A stretch of DNA of 64,000 nucleotides from Siphonodentalium dalli (taxonomy: Eukaryota; Mollusca; Scaphopoda; Gadilida; Siphonodentaliidae). This document shows, piece after piece, positions 12,894-24,580 of the stretch. The notes below the pieces were generated by a model. The model was not told the DNA's origin, did not search any database, and was given only the letters and a program-made list of their open reading frames with translations. The stretch is from contig CP136061.1 in assembly GCA_032622095.1 (NCBI GenBank), positions 36,213,797 to 36,277,796 on the forward strand, read 5' to 3'. Position 1 is the stretch's first letter, and each line of letters opens with the position of its first letter. Made by a program: the position numbers and the translations under genes.

Positions 12894-15302
12894 TGTTGTG
12901 TGATGGGAAACGTCTCACATTGATGGGAATAATTCTTATTAAAAACCGGTACGTGGATATGATGAATGATTGTATTTTCTCGAGTCTTGAATAATCGCAA
13001 ATTCAAGGTGTCGCATTGTACGGTGTGTCGAAAAGGTTATATTTGATGCTGGTGATGACAACTTTATGTTCATATAGTCGTACCCACATACGGTTCTTGT
13101 GTCTATATAGATGGGGCTTTCAAAGAAAAAGTGGCTTGAAACTTCACATGGTTCTGATCACTGCAGTTGTTTCGGAGTCTACATTGCAAAATATTTAATA
13201 TTCTCCACCCTTTATGGTAGTAAGAGGGAGGTCTTATTGATGTCTCTTCAATGTGTAAATAAATGTAATTATACATATTTGTGAGTATTTCGTACTTGGT
13301 TGGTTCCGAGATGAAGTATGTGGGTTTTGTCAAGTTCTAAGTTCAAGTTCAAAAGCTTTATTTATAAATTCAGGCAATTTTAAAATTATACAAACATAAT
13401 AAACCTGAAATAAAATTAATATTAGTTAATAGAGGATCTACAGCTCGTCCCCAGTTTAGGGTGGATACACATATGCATGTAATCTCTGTAATTATCGTGT
13501 ATTTGGCGTTTTACATGGATCATACAGGCAATGTAATATGTGTCCATTGACAACCCAATCATTGCCGACGTGTTGACCACACTGAGTTCTGGTTCCAATT
13601 AGGTCGGAATATAGATAAGGCCGCTATCTTGGACCTAGTCGCCAGGCCACTTAAAATAATTGGTCGTGGGATAACCCAATGGTGGACGTTCTATTGAAAT
13701 AAATACCAGTCCTCTCTTGATATTTATAGCAGTGATGGATCAGGATTTCCCCGACGCAGGGACTATATATGATCCCCGATTGGGGCTCTATATGGTCCCG
13801 AAAGCTACCAGGCGGGGTGGCTAACTCTGAACTATTTAAGTAAAACATATTATACTGTACCTTAAGCTTCTTGTCCAGATTATTCCGACCGATACATTCA
13901 ACTAAGTCCCTTAGCGATATGAAGCTTTCGAGACCCTACGCCAAACAAGCATCATGGTCGAACATGTTCTATATCAAGCATGTATATGCCAGACGTGTCG
14001 CTTCTGGTGTTCGTGCATTAATATAATGCCAGATATTACACAGACTTGACTAATTTCCGCATCCGTAAGACAAGACATGTTTTGGACTGGCCTTAAATGT
14101 TCTGATAGCAGACAGTTTGACTTCGATTATCACTACTCACTTGTCTGGCCTGTTAACAATGAGCCGCTCGCTCGCTGTTGTCATTGCAATTATTGGTGTG
14201 GCTATTTTACATACAGAAATTACATGCATGTGTGTATCCACCCTTATAGCGGAATTTACCAAATGAGTCCAGTAACCTACTTTAATGGCCAAGTTTTGTA
14301 AATTGCGCTATAATCTGGGGATGAGTTGTAGATTCTATTTATTACACTATTAATAAACATACTTTATATCAACAAATGGGACGCGAAACTAACATCGGCT
14401 TCTATAAGGCATTCGATGACGTTTTACGTAACTATGCGTTGTTGGTCCGTGTAAAAAAATAGTCCCAGATAAATAAAGACTCTTTGGCGTATTTAATGGC
14501 GTTATTAGCGTATATTTAATGACATAAGTTTTCATTCATTATAGTTCGTTGGAAAAAATATAGTATTTTGAGACGTAGACGACAAACGGGAAGTCAAAGG
14601 TGACGTAGCACTATTTCCTGTTGTGCAACGAACGTTTAATATCACAATTTATAAAATGGGTTTATTGAATGGAATAATGGTAGGATCATGTAATGTTCTT
14701 TGAGTCCTAATAACAGCATCAGAGCTGCAATATTAATAGTTGTTCGTCGGCCTTTGTTTCGGTAAAAGTCCTGAGGACTGGTAACCGCAACTGGACCTAA
14801 ACAAAACTGTTATCTTACACGATAAATTCCATCCGCGAAAAGTTATATCCAAGTTGATATAATTTTGTTTCATGCTATTCTGATCTGCTTTTGGGTGGGA
14901 TCCAACTGTTGACTGGAAAAAGTGAAACAAACAATACACGGAGCGGGGGTGTGGTCATGGAGCGAAAAAATATTTTGTTCGACACTCTCTCTGCAAGTAT
15001 GCTGCTGATCTTTAAATAATTCTGTATACATTTTTGTAGCAATATTTTATTTTCTAAATAAAACGTCTAACATCTAACAGAGATAAGAATAAAGACGCCG
15101 AACCACACGTTTCCATTGATGTACACGCTCTACCACATTGCAAACTGTTCAGAACGGTCACCGATTCTAAATATCCTTCATCGGAGGTGAAAATGCTCCG
15201 TCCTGTCGACGTTTTATAGCGTACTAGTGTAGATGCCGCAGCATATCTAATAACCATGGCAACTGAACATAAAGCTAATTTCAATATTAAACGAATGTTC
15301 AT
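7875..15302 (-). CDS. Secreted PAN/EGF/C-type-lectin-like gene (partial, introns included)
   Basis: Three coding exons on the - strand read toward lower coordinates: signal peptide plus PAN/apple-like start (15302-15114), EGF-like (9066-8976) and first half of a C-type lectin domain (8048-7875). The EGF and lectin exons join in phase (QR-Y-CPSHY). At least one exon between the first and the EGF exon is missing from my reconstruction, as is the second half of the lectin domain, expected below 7875 where a 3.3-kb foldback satellite element is inserted. The gene may be intact with exons outside the window or too divergent to see, or it may be broken. Such proteins are secreted or membrane-attached recognition proteins; the ligand is unknown. 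Confidence 0.6.
8049..8975. other. Intron between EGF and lectin exons
   Basis: A C run lies at 8117-8130. A 113-codon open frame on the + strand (8289-8630) has no known domain and lies in the intron; I do not call it a gene. Confidence 0.5.
8976..9066 (-). CDS. Lectin-like gene EGF-like exon
   Basis: Acceptor CATTTCAG, donor GTGAGT, 91 bases, phase 0 to 1. It reads ISCLNNGTLHEDLPCLCPPG then PRYAGVYCQR. C-LNNG-x-L...C-x-C-x-x-G-x-G-x-x-C is the core of an EGF-like domain. The acceptor and the first ~55 coding bases are repeated upstream in an 81-bp array. The frame stays open beyond the donor to about 8857, so a longer exon cannot be ruled out, but only the GTGAGT donor fits the phase of the lectin exon. 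Confidence 0.62.
9001..9425 (-). repeat. 81-bp tandem array over the EGF exon acceptor
   Basis: Five copies of an 81-bp unit. The marker TATTGAGGCA (+ strand) starts at 9051, 9132 and 9213, its variant TACTGGGGCA at 9297, and a last copy at 9378. On the - strand each unit has a TTTCAG-like acceptor, the start ISCLNN and the C-x-CPP core. The innermost copy is the real EGF exon start. Upstream copies carry changes such as a TAG in place of CAG, so a continuous read-through protein is not possible. Confidence 0.8.
9426..13334. other. Probable intron of the lectin-like gene, no exon recognised
   Basis: Holds a GATA-rich stretch near 11895-11985 and a TTG run at 12845-12899. The missing PAN-domain exon is expected here or up to 15113, but I could not identify it. 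Scattered open frames of 60-92 codons show no domain. Confidence 0.45.
12845..12899. repeat. TTG/CAA trinucleotide microsatellite
   Basis: About 17 mostly uninterrupted GTT triplets with a few GCT; on the - strand it reads as polyGln in a 70-codon frame with no other support. Confidence 0.85.
13335..13400 (-). mobile_element. Possible 3' tail of a non-LTR retrotransposon
   Basis: On the - strand, AATAAAGCTTTTGAACTTGA followed by AACTTAGAACTT looks like the microsatellite-type 3' end of a LINE. No reverse transcriptase sequence is attached. Confidence 0.35.
13458..14244. mobile_element. TIR family element, copy A (~790 bp)
   Basis: Begins AGGGTGGATACACATATGCA and ends with the near complement TGCATGTGTGTATCCACCCT. 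The interior matches copies B and C (GTGTATTTGGCGTTTTACAT near the start). Non-autonomous; no transposase seen. Confidence 0.82.
14245..15113. other. No gene seen; probably intron 1 of the lectin-like gene
   Basis: Short open frames only (such as 14733-14939 on the - strand), without a recognisable domain or clear splice signals. Confidence 0.4.
15114..15302 (-). CDS. Lectin-like gene exon 1: signal peptide and PAN-like start
   Basis: Reads MNIRLILKLALCSVAMVIRY then AAASTLVRYKTSTG and on to LNSLQCGRACTSMETC. The first ~24 residues are a clear signal peptide (hydrophobic core, Ala-rich cleavage region). SLQCGRAC-x5-C resembles the start of PAN/apple domains (xC-x3-C-x5-C). The donor is probably TGTG|GTTCGG at 15113, which is a weak site; AC|GTGTGG four bases earlier is an alternative. 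Confidence 0.6.
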
Positions 15303-16469
15303 TTTTGCAGCAAGTTAATTGATGATCGGGATATTAGGAAAAAAAACTTAGGTTTGATGATAAACCACCACTACGAGTTGCTCCAATACCATGCATGGAC
15401 GTCATTGATGTCCCAGTTATGTTTGCGGGCCGAACGCCTACCTCTCCTGCTGGCCAATCAATAACACGAGAACTTACTACTCAAACATTTGGAAGATAGT
15501 CTGATTGGATGTTATATCCACTATGGTTACTAAAGCTATGCTTATATTAAACTCATATTAAAGTCAAGCTCAATAATCTTATTCATCTTTGAGTTGAAAT
15601 CGAAATCCGCTATATTGACCAATTAAAGCCAGGGTCTTGCTCTTGCTTATATACCGTTATCTACCATTGTCTTGCATTTTGTATTCATAAACAAAGAGGT
15701 TAATATTGAGTAGATAATTACATCTTGAGAGGAATGTCTCCGGATTCATATTTTATTAACATTGCACGGAAATCAATTCGAAAGTACCCCCCTTGGTCGT
15801 TTCTTAAATAATTACAAATAGTTTGCATTCACTGCACCGTTGAGTATATAAGCTCCGCAGTACAGTATATCACAAAGGCGAGGCACAAATAATTCATACT
15901 TCCTCTGCATGGGGTCATATAGTTACTCATTCGGTAGATACATAGCGCATTTTTTAGACTGACGAAATCATCAGCGAATGTGAAGCCGCTTCGATTCCTG
16001 ATTCCTGATTACATGACTCGTGTATCTGGGCAAATACATCAGGCGTTTACTGTGGGTCGATGGTTTCTGTGAGATGTGGATTAATTTCAAGGACTTAAAT
16101 ATGCATAATCCGAATTTACGGTCCCGAATTACGGTTTATTTGGCATCGGGGGTAAAACATATTTGATTCGAGTCGAGGAACCCAATCATCAAATCTCAGA
16201 GTGATCAGATATCGATTTTTGAAATTTGTTATTTCCCGAGATATGTAATTTTTGGCGGCCTGACCAATATTCGTCAATCCGACGGTCTCGGACCAAATTG
16301 GGGATGATGATGGATATATATTTGAAACTCAGGCCAGATTTGTTTGATGCTATTGGTCAAGGTCCGATCGCGGTATATTGCGAACCATGTAAATCCTGGG
16401 TAGCCTAGTAAATAATAAAACGCTCTTCAGGTCCAGTCCGACTTTATAACGTGAATGTTATTCATGTAT
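15303..16469. other. Upstream flank of the lectin-like gene, nothing recognised
   Basis: Would contain the - strand promoter. I saw no convincing TATA box or 5' exon. A 60-codon frame at 16226-16408 has no family features. Confidence 0.4.
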
Positions 16470-16877
16470 CAAGTTAGCTATCTTGATTCATCAACTTAGC
16501 TATCTTGATTCGTCAACTTATTATCTTGATTAACCAACTTAGCTATCTTAATTCATATCTTAATTAATAAACTTAGTAATCTTGATTATTCGACAGCTAT
16601 CTTGATTAATCAACTTAGTAATCTTGATTAATCAACTTAGCAATTTTGTCTAATCAACTCAGTTATCTTGATTAATCAACTTAGTAATCTTGTTTAATCA
16701 ACTTAGTAATCTTGATTAATCAACTTAGTAATATTGATTAATCAACTTAGTAATCTTGATTAATCAACTTAGTAATCTTGATTAATCAACTTAGCAATTG
16801 TGTCTAATCAACTTAGTTATGATTAATCAACTTAGTAATCTTGATTAATCAACTTAGTAATCTTGATTAATCAACTT
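16470..16877. repeat. 22-bp tandem array
   Basis: About 18 copies of AACTTAGTAATCTTGATTAATC. The first copies are variants with AGCTATC and GATTCATC; later copies are nearly uniform, with a few single changes and one deletion. No coding function. Confidence 0.9.
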
Positions 16878-17570
16878 CCGCTACCCCACCCTTTAGCACA
16901 CGATACCTACATGTACTATACATGGCGGGCCATTATAGAGTATAGGGGTTTTACTGAGAAAAATTAAATAGTGAATTGGACGCTCGATTCAGACACCCAA
17001 CACGATATGTAGTGTACAGAGATGAGCGAAGTAGTGCCAACTTTTTCCAATAATCGCATGTTGCTTACTAGCCAATACTAAATCCACCACCATTACATGC
17101 ACGGTATCATGATCAATTTGGAGAGTATACGGTGGGGGCTTTTGTCGAAGGTATTATACCCACATGACCGAAGTAGATGGTAGGCTAGCCGGATACGTGC
17201 CGTGCCACCCGATCGTCTGTCCGAGCAGATATCTCAATCACATGTTTGATCTCAGTGACAATTGGTATGGATGTTCTCCACTTTATATGGGTGCATAGAT
17301 GACTGTTCGTTGTGTTCGGTGCGTCCGTTCTAGAGTTATTGATCTTTGTTTATTGTAAACTCGTTCTGGAGTTATTCAACTTTGTTTATTGTAAGCCCGT
17401 TCTAGAGTAGAATCCGTTTGCAGGTTATGGTGTGTAACGTGTAGGCATTAAACCTCCATTTTAGGAAAATGTCCAATCATAAACATGGTTTATTTTGTTT
17501 GGAGATAACTCAGGGTTAGTTATAATAGAATATACTATGGTGATTGATCCTTCGAATTTATTACCAGTTA

Positions 17571-17936
17571 TGTAAACTAAAGCAAAAAACGTTACATAAC
17601 CTGGCGTTTGTTTAGATCCGGATATGCTAAACATAAAGAGCGTTATTTGTTAATGTTTTCCTGATATGGAAATAATAAAGAGCGTTTATATAATTTGTGT
17701 GTGATTATCCAATAGAATTGCGCTCTGTTATGTAAACAGAAGCAAAACTACTTCTGTAAGACGAGAAGGTTCTTGTTTACGTACACCATCGTACGTCTTG
17801 GCAACAATATACTATTTACGCGCAGATTATGTTGGCATATGAACAAAACGATATATATTTTAATATTCCTTCCGTTGATGGTGATTTGAACAAATATGAA
17901 TATTTCTGCAACGAACGCCGCCCGTGCCTTTAAGAG
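17571..17936. mobile_element. TTAAAGGCACG family element, truncated copy 1
   Basis: Ends CGCCCGTGCCTTTAAG at 17936 and is similar, in reverse orientation, to 40028-40556 (ACAGAAGCAAAACTACTTCT, AATAAAGAGCGTTTATA). The other end is missing. Flanking 16878-17570 and 17937-18976 hold nothing I recognise. Confidence 0.7.
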
Positions 17937-18976
17937 AAATCCGAATACAATATATAACTTCTTTTGACATTGAAAAGTATTAATGCACAGTCTAAACAAA
18001 TGAATAACGTTGCTGGAAGCACTCGGTTGCCATTCATAATGAGTTAATATCGTGTGGCTCTTTACCAGATTGTCGAACATATTTACATTGTGTATATGCT
18101 GATACATATTATTTTTCAGGCATAGAGTCGGGCATCATATAATAAAGATAAAATAGGAGAATGTTCCCCCAATATCCCCCAGTTAGGCCCTCAGTTCAAT
18201 TTGGGAAGTCCTTTTGGAATTTGGCAAAAATCAAATTCTTTTGGCAAATTTTTTGGCATTAGATCACCGTCAACCCTGATATTGACTGTCGTACTCCTGT
18301 AACGAATATTGCTCATCCCTCATTCCAAAATTATGAATACGTAATTTGGAAGGATGGATAAGATATGATGATATATACAGGAAACACCGTTCCATTGTTT
18401 GTATACACTATGGGCGACACTTACCAAAGTCATCATATACATTTTCGATCTATTGTTTCTTCCGGCAAAATTGAACTAAACGCTCTTTATGTTTGCCTCA
18501 CCAGGTATTGTAGGCCATCGATGAATGCTTTCTGTTGTTCCATGTTTAAGAAAAGTCGGGATAAATAAATTCCATGTCTTGAATAAGGCTGTGACACATA
18601 CAGTCTGCAAAAGTGTATTTAACGCTTTAATTGACCTTTATATCCACGGACACGGACCAAAAGCGAACATAAAAACCATCACGATGCTTTAAAGGCTCAC
18701 TTAATTTTTGAATGCCCAGATCACATACACAACATATTCCATATTATTTTCGATTTGGAAGAGGTACCAAATATATATTTATTACATATCTATCAACGTA
18801 ATTCGCATAATCGCACAAGTTTCCAGGCGTGTGATAATTCTCAGAATCGCACTATAGTGCAATCTGTCGAGGGAACTATTTCATTCAGTGTTAAAACTCA
18901 ATTAAATTCACATTTTCTGTACCGGAGATGTACGATTGTGAATCAACTTACTATGGTACGGAGATATGTAATAAAA

Positions 18977-19141
18977 ATAGAACCGCATGAGTGTCTGGAT
19001 TTTGACGAAATTATCGCACTCGATTTGTTGGCGGAACGCGATACCTCTCGTTTGGGAATGCGTCCCGCACTCGAGGTATCGCTCCGCCAACAAATCTCGT
19101 GCGATAATTTCGTCAAAATCCAGACACTCATGCGGTTCTAT
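18977..19141. mobile_element. Foldback MITE (165 bp)
   Basis: The left arm starts ATAGAACCGCATGAGTGTCT; the right arm is its near-exact complement; loop near CGTTTGGGAATGCGTCCCGC. The overlapping open frames on both strands are products of the symmetry. Confidence 0.88.
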
Positions 19142-20167
19142 CTATATATTCTACCAGAATATTGAACAGCTGTGACCAATAGGAGTGTCCCCCATATGAC
19201 AGAGATTCTCAAATTCATTCCAAGACTTTCCCCGTTGTCAACCCAGAATGAATCATAATTCAAAATAAGGGATCGAGTTATTCCCCTTTCCATTGGGAAT
19301 AATAAACTTTATAGTACAGTTCGGATAAAAAAACTCGACAAAAACAACATGATCCCAGTTTATATGACCGGATTACTGATTCACAAATTTGCATGCACCT
19401 ACATGTATATCGCTCCGCGAAAAAAACAAAACAAAACAAAACAAAAACAAAACAAATTAAAGAATAAATAAATATATATCTAATATAAATTCTAGTTATG
19501 GGTTATGAAATTTATACATTTCTTGTCATTTTCACAATGTTGCTGTATGTTGTATTGACTTCTGTAAATGTGTATATCAATGTTTCTTTGAACCATTATT
19601 GTATGGACGAAGAACCAATAAACAATGTCACTGAAAAATATATGTCCTCGATCATTATACTAAAATCAGTACACCGCACACCGAGTGCATTGAGATCTGT
19701 CAGGGCTAATAGAAAAGATTTACACAGCTCCAATCTTTATGGTGTAAATCTGTAAGTGTTATGCTACCAACAGACAAAACAAATACGCCTGACCGTCACA
19801 AAGAATGCCACGCATGCCGTAGTCAAGTTGGTACACAGTGTAGTATATAATATGCTATTATGTGTCGTACAGGTTTATAATTCATACCCCAATAGACCAG
19901 CGTTATCGATAATCAACTATTCGTCTTAAGCCTACGTGAACACAGATTGTATAGGTCGAAACATTTTATTGTTAGTTGTGACATTCTAGGCGGATTATAC
20001 ATAAATCAAGGTAAGTGGGTTAGTTGCGATTTACAGGCTTACTGACAATTATTGATCATTTATAGTGTATGTATTTTAAAATGCAGATATATATACCATA
20101 CGAACAAATTATCAAGAGAGGAGATCATCTCCTATTATATAGTGCACATTTGATCCCCATTTAGATC
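19142..20167. other. No gene seen
   Basis: Contains an AAAAC-rich run at 19420-19455. The 85-codon frame at 19498-19755 begins with a hydrophobic segment (YTFLVIFTMLLYVVLTSVNV) but has no recognised family and no support from neighbours. Confidence 0.4.
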
Positions 20168-20652
20168 ATGCCATGACTCTCTACTCTGGCTAACGCCCGC
20201 AGAGATCATATTCCACCAGTACAAAACAAAAAGTTTTGACAGGGAACCTTATAAAATCGAAACAATAACGAGGGGAATATATTTCTTAGTTATTATCTGT
20301 TCCTTAATAATTTAATTCACTGTAGGTGAAGGTCCCAAATCGAAATTGCATGCTTTTGTGTGACTTTTCTGAGCCAATCTCGCAATAAATATTTAATTAA
20401 TTAACAAGATAAATTCCATAATTGTAAGCGACGCTCACAAAGTCAATTAAATCGTGAAATTTCCAGTTACGACCTTCACCTGCAACGAAGTACATTATTA
20501 AGGAACAGATAATAACTAAGAAATATATTCCACGCGTTATCTTTTCGACTGTATAAGGTTCCCTGTCAAAAGTTCAAAAGAGTTCCAAAGTTTTGAACTG
20601 GTGGAATATAATCTCTACGGGCGTTAGCCAGAGTAGTCATTCATGGCATAAT
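20168..20652. mobile_element. MITE with ~180-bp inverted arms
   Basis: The left arm (GGCTAACGCCCGCAGAGAT, ACAGGGAACCTTATA, AACAGATAATAACTAAG in complement) is mirrored at 20475-20652. It ends at ATCATGCCATGA / TCATGGCATAAT. About 130 bp of unique centre. Confidence 0.82.
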
Positions 20653-20938
20653 CGTGTTTACGTGACGATGGTTTTGACATGCGAATTCTCATTATTGGAG
20701 AGTTATTAATATTGAACATAAGAACACAGTCAATCAATGTTATCATGAGCTAGTTGATGATAGTTGTTTTACAGACTGTTACTTTATTTCGCACGCTGGC
20801 AAACTGTATGAAATTCTTCATAGATGACTATTTATTGCACTTTTCGAGTCATAACTTCGGGGATAATGTTCTTCGATTGTGTTCCCGCTTAAACCTTCCA
20901 TGATTGGAGCTTCTATTTTGTTTGTTTGTGAAAACCGT

Positions 20939-21052
20939 GTGCCAATGCATTCTCTTATATACGAGTCTCACACATTGTAAGCCAGTGTATTCTCTTATAC
21001 ATGCGAGGATCCCTATGGGAAACTCGCATATATAAGAGAATGCACCGGCACA
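20939..21052. mobile_element. Palindromic GCCAATGCATTCTC family, copy 1
   Basis: Two nested half-sites: GTGCCAATGCATTCTCTTAT at the left and CATATATAAGAGAATGCACC at the right, with an internal second half-site. Confidence 0.7.
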
Positions 21053-21640
21053 GGATCTTTAATGCTGCACAAACGAACCTGTCAAGAAAGTTTTATTATA
21101 ACTATATATGAAATGCCACGAGTCAGTGCACCATTGATTCATGTCAGATATTTGAAGGCTAATTTCGGGAAAATGTGAGTTGTATACCAACTTGATGAAT
21201 TACATGTACATATATTTCACTGGTCATGTAGTAAACTGTTATCATATGCATTGTATAAGTAGTTGGTCACGCATATCTAGCACACTATAACCCTAAACGA
21301 CGAAGCGTCTCCACAATTGGCATGCAAATTTACCGGCGTATGGAGGCACCCTTAGACTTTATAGAGGGTGGAAGCCGTACTGGCTATACCCGCCACACCA
21401 GCTTGCCTATTGCAAATTTGCAATGCCAATACTTGTTCTGATTTGACCCATGCAAGAGTACACAGAACAAACTTCATAACTATTGATTTCATTGACCACA
21501 GCCCATGCATGATTAATCCCTACTAAAGTAGTACTAATTTAATTATATCTGTAAGCACTGATCAGCTAACAATATTTTGGTCTAAGCTAGACTAAATACA
21601 ACTAAACCGTATATAGCAGATAGTCATTAGGTCAGTACAG

Positions 21641-21641
<1 letters not shown>

Positions 21642-21672
<31 letters not shown>
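21642..21672. repeat. CA dinucleotide microsatellite
   Basis: About 15 uninterrupted CA units. The surrounding 21053-22248 shows no gene. Confidence 0.95.
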
Positions 21673-21673
<1 letters not shown>

Positions 21674-22248
21674 GAAAGCCATGCACGGGACAATTCAGAG
21701 TTGTTTGACAAAACCGACTTAGTAAATTAAGGAAACCACTTCAAGAAAAAGATGTTTCCACCATTTTTGTGATAAAAGATCTAAACTTAGAAAATCTTAT
21801 AAATCGATTTGACTTGTCATCTTAAAGGGGTACTGTTGTCTGTACCCTAAATCCAGTCATTTATGGGACCATCTTCTATTATATTCAACAGAATATATGC
21901 AACCAATGAATGAATTTGAGCCATGGATTGGTGCAAAATACACTCATGTGATCTATGAACGATGCAAATACGCCAAACAGCATGTCATAAATTGATTTTC
22001 ATTATAATTACCATGTTGTTTGCATCGTTCAGTGTACAGTACCCCTTTAGATATACTTATGTTTTATATTTAATCTTTTAATAACATATTTGCACAGTTT
22101 TGGAAATGTAGAGAAATATACCATGCATGAAGGAACACGCTGCTAAAGTGACTCAGTTTACTGATCTCCTTAAATAACTCACTATATGCATGTACTGCAT
22201 ATATTTTCATCGCTAACACTTCCATGACTGGAGCTTCATGAAAAACCC

Positions 22249-22318
22249 TGTGCCAATGCATTCTCTTATATATCCACACGGAGCCTCGCATATATAAGAC
22301 ACTACATTGGCCTAACAC
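22249..22318. mobile_element. Palindromic GCCAATGCATTCTC family, copy 2
   Basis: GTGCCAATGCATTCTCTTAT at the left, GCATATATAAGACACTACAT then TGGCC at the right. It sits just before TIR copy B. Confidence 0.7.
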
Positions 22319-22331
22319 TATATACATTGTA

Positions 22332-23689
22332 AGGGTGGATACACACATGCATGTAATCTCTGTAAATATCGTGTATTTGGCGTTTTACATGGATCATACA
22401 CACCGTGTAATATTTGTCCGCTGACAACCCAATCATTGCGACTGTGTTTGACCACAGTGAGTTAAACTCTGAACCGCTGAAGAGCCGTTGACTGGGACGA
22501 AGTCGTCAGGCCGCTTAAAATAATTATTCGCGCGATAACTCAAATGGTCGACGTTCTGTTTAAATCATTGTCAGTCTTCTATTGATGTTAATACCAGTGA
22601 TGGCCTCATCCCCAACGCAGGGGGCTATGACCCCCCAACATGCACGGAGATATATTATCCCAGAAGCTACCGAATTCACCATTGCATATTTCCTCGACAG
22701 GGGTGTGCATGCAGCACCCTGAGTCCTGACACCTTGCTTTATAAATATCGTAGTCATGTCTGTCGTGTCTGTTTTCTACGAGTGGTTAATCTAATATGCA
22801 GCAATTTATGCTATTCATATAATTATGAACATATTATACAGCTTTAAATTTGAATGCATGGTGTTGCTGTTTGTCTTCATTCGAAAGGGCTGCCTAGCTA
22901 CGAGTTCCCAACTACGTCACCTTTCCTCTCTTGTGTTATACAGTTATACATGTATACGCAAAATTTACAACCATGGAATATTTAAGTAAAACATTATATT
23001 GTAATTCTTGCCCAGATAATCCCGGCTGATACAATCAATTGACTCCCTTAGTTATTGGAAGCTTTCGAGAACCAGCCCCTCCCCCAATCATGGATTATGG
23101 TCGAAAATGTTATAATTCAAGCTTGTGACAGTTAGGGGCTTGTTCAACCTTTGGCTTGAGAAACATATATATAAATGGGGGGGGGGGTGTCACTCTTTTT
23201 AATTTCAACGCTGTACCTGCATTATTTTTTGGCGCTATAATGAATAATTGCAATCCCAATTGAATTAATGTTATCACATGAGCTCGCTCTCAAATTATCA
23301 GAGAAATCTCAACAAGCCGGTATCATCCTATAAAAGAATTCTGCATATTTTATTTTTGTTTTGGATGACCCTGTTTCCAAGAAATGACAGAAACCAATCA
23401 AGTATAAAATCTACCGGCTCTAATCCACTTTTCGAAATGAATTATAACTCGTGAAAAACAGCAACATATATCAGACAAGAATTACTCATTTCGGCATCCA
23501 TGAAAGAAGACATGCTTATGACTGGCCTGAAATTTCTTGATGGCAGTTTGTTTGATAATGGCTGATAACTACTCACTGGTGTAATTGACCTCTCGCGCGC
23601 ATGTGATTAATTTTGTCAATTATTGGTGTGGCCATGTAAAATACATGTATTTTACATACAGACATTACATGCATGTGTGTATCCACCCT
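22332..23689. mobile_element. TIR family element, copy B (~1.36 kb)
   Basis: Begins AGGGTGGATACACACATGCA and ends TGCATGTGTGTATCCACCCT. It is the longest copy and includes a G run at 23177-23188. The interior resembles copies A, C and D. No transposase. Confidence 0.85.
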
Positions 23690-23690
23690 A

Positions 23691-24519
23691 AGGGTGGATA
23701 CACACATGCATGTAATCTCTGTATGTAAAATACATGTATTTTACATGGCCACACCGACATTAATCACCTGCGCGCGAGCGGTTCATTGTTCACAGGCCAG
23801 ACAAGTGAGTAGTCATAAGCGAACTCAAACTCTCTGCTATCAGGACATTTAAGGCCATCCCAAAACATGTCTTCTCTTACGGATGTGGAAATTAGTTAAG
23901 TCTGTGTGATATCTGACATTTTATTAATGCACATCACCAGAAGCGACACATTTGGTGTATACAGGCTTGATATAGAACATTTTCGACCATGATGCTTGCT
24001 TGGCGTGGGGTTTCGAAAGCTTCAAATCGCTAAGTGACTTAGTTGAATGTATCGGTCGGAATAATCTGGGCAAGAAGGTACAATATATGTTTTACTTAAA
24101 TAGTTCAGAGTTGGCCACCCCGTCTGGTAGCTTTCGGGATCATATATAGCCCCAAGTCGGGAGTCATATTTAGCTCCTGCGTCAGGAATTCCTGATAATA
24201 TTGCCCACATGTTGGGGATCATAGCCCCTGGGTTGGGGAACTCCTGGGGCCATCATCGGTATACAGATCAAGAGAAGACTGACAATGATTTAAACAGAAA
24301 GTCCAACATTTGGGTTATCGCGCGAACAATTATTCTAAGCGGCCTGACGACTTCGTTCAGTCAACGGTTCTCTGCACGCTCAGAGCTTGGCTCACTGTGG
24401 TCAAACATAGCCGCAATGATTGGTTATCAACGGACACATATTACATGGTCTGTATGATCCATGTAAAACGCCAAATACACGATAATTACAGAGATTACAT
24501 GCATGTGTGTATCCACCCT
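23691..24519. mobile_element. TIR family element, copy C, inverted and abutting copy B
   Basis: Starts one base after copy B, so the two outer ends form an inverted junction (CCACCCTAAGGGTGG). Its interior runs in the opposite orientation to B: the ATGTAAAATACATGTATTTT end is next to the junction. Confidence 0.85.
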
Positions 24520-24529
24520 AAGCCAGTGA

Positions 24530-24580
24530 ATTATCTCTCTATGGAAGACTCGCATATATATAAGAGAGAATGCACTTGCA
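24530..24580. mobile_element. Palindromic GCCAATGCATTCTC family, degraded copy 3
   Basis: AGCCAGTGAATTATCTCTCT at the left and CGCATATATATAAGAGAGAA then TGCAC at the right; it directly follows TIR copy C. Confidence 0.55.

Noticed and set aside
12794-13006. PolyGln frame on the - strand
   Set aside because: A trinucleotide microsatellite without splice or domain support.
18755-19175. 136-codon frame and its mirror frames
   Set aside because: Half of the frame is the foldback at 18977-19141 and the rest is unremarkable.
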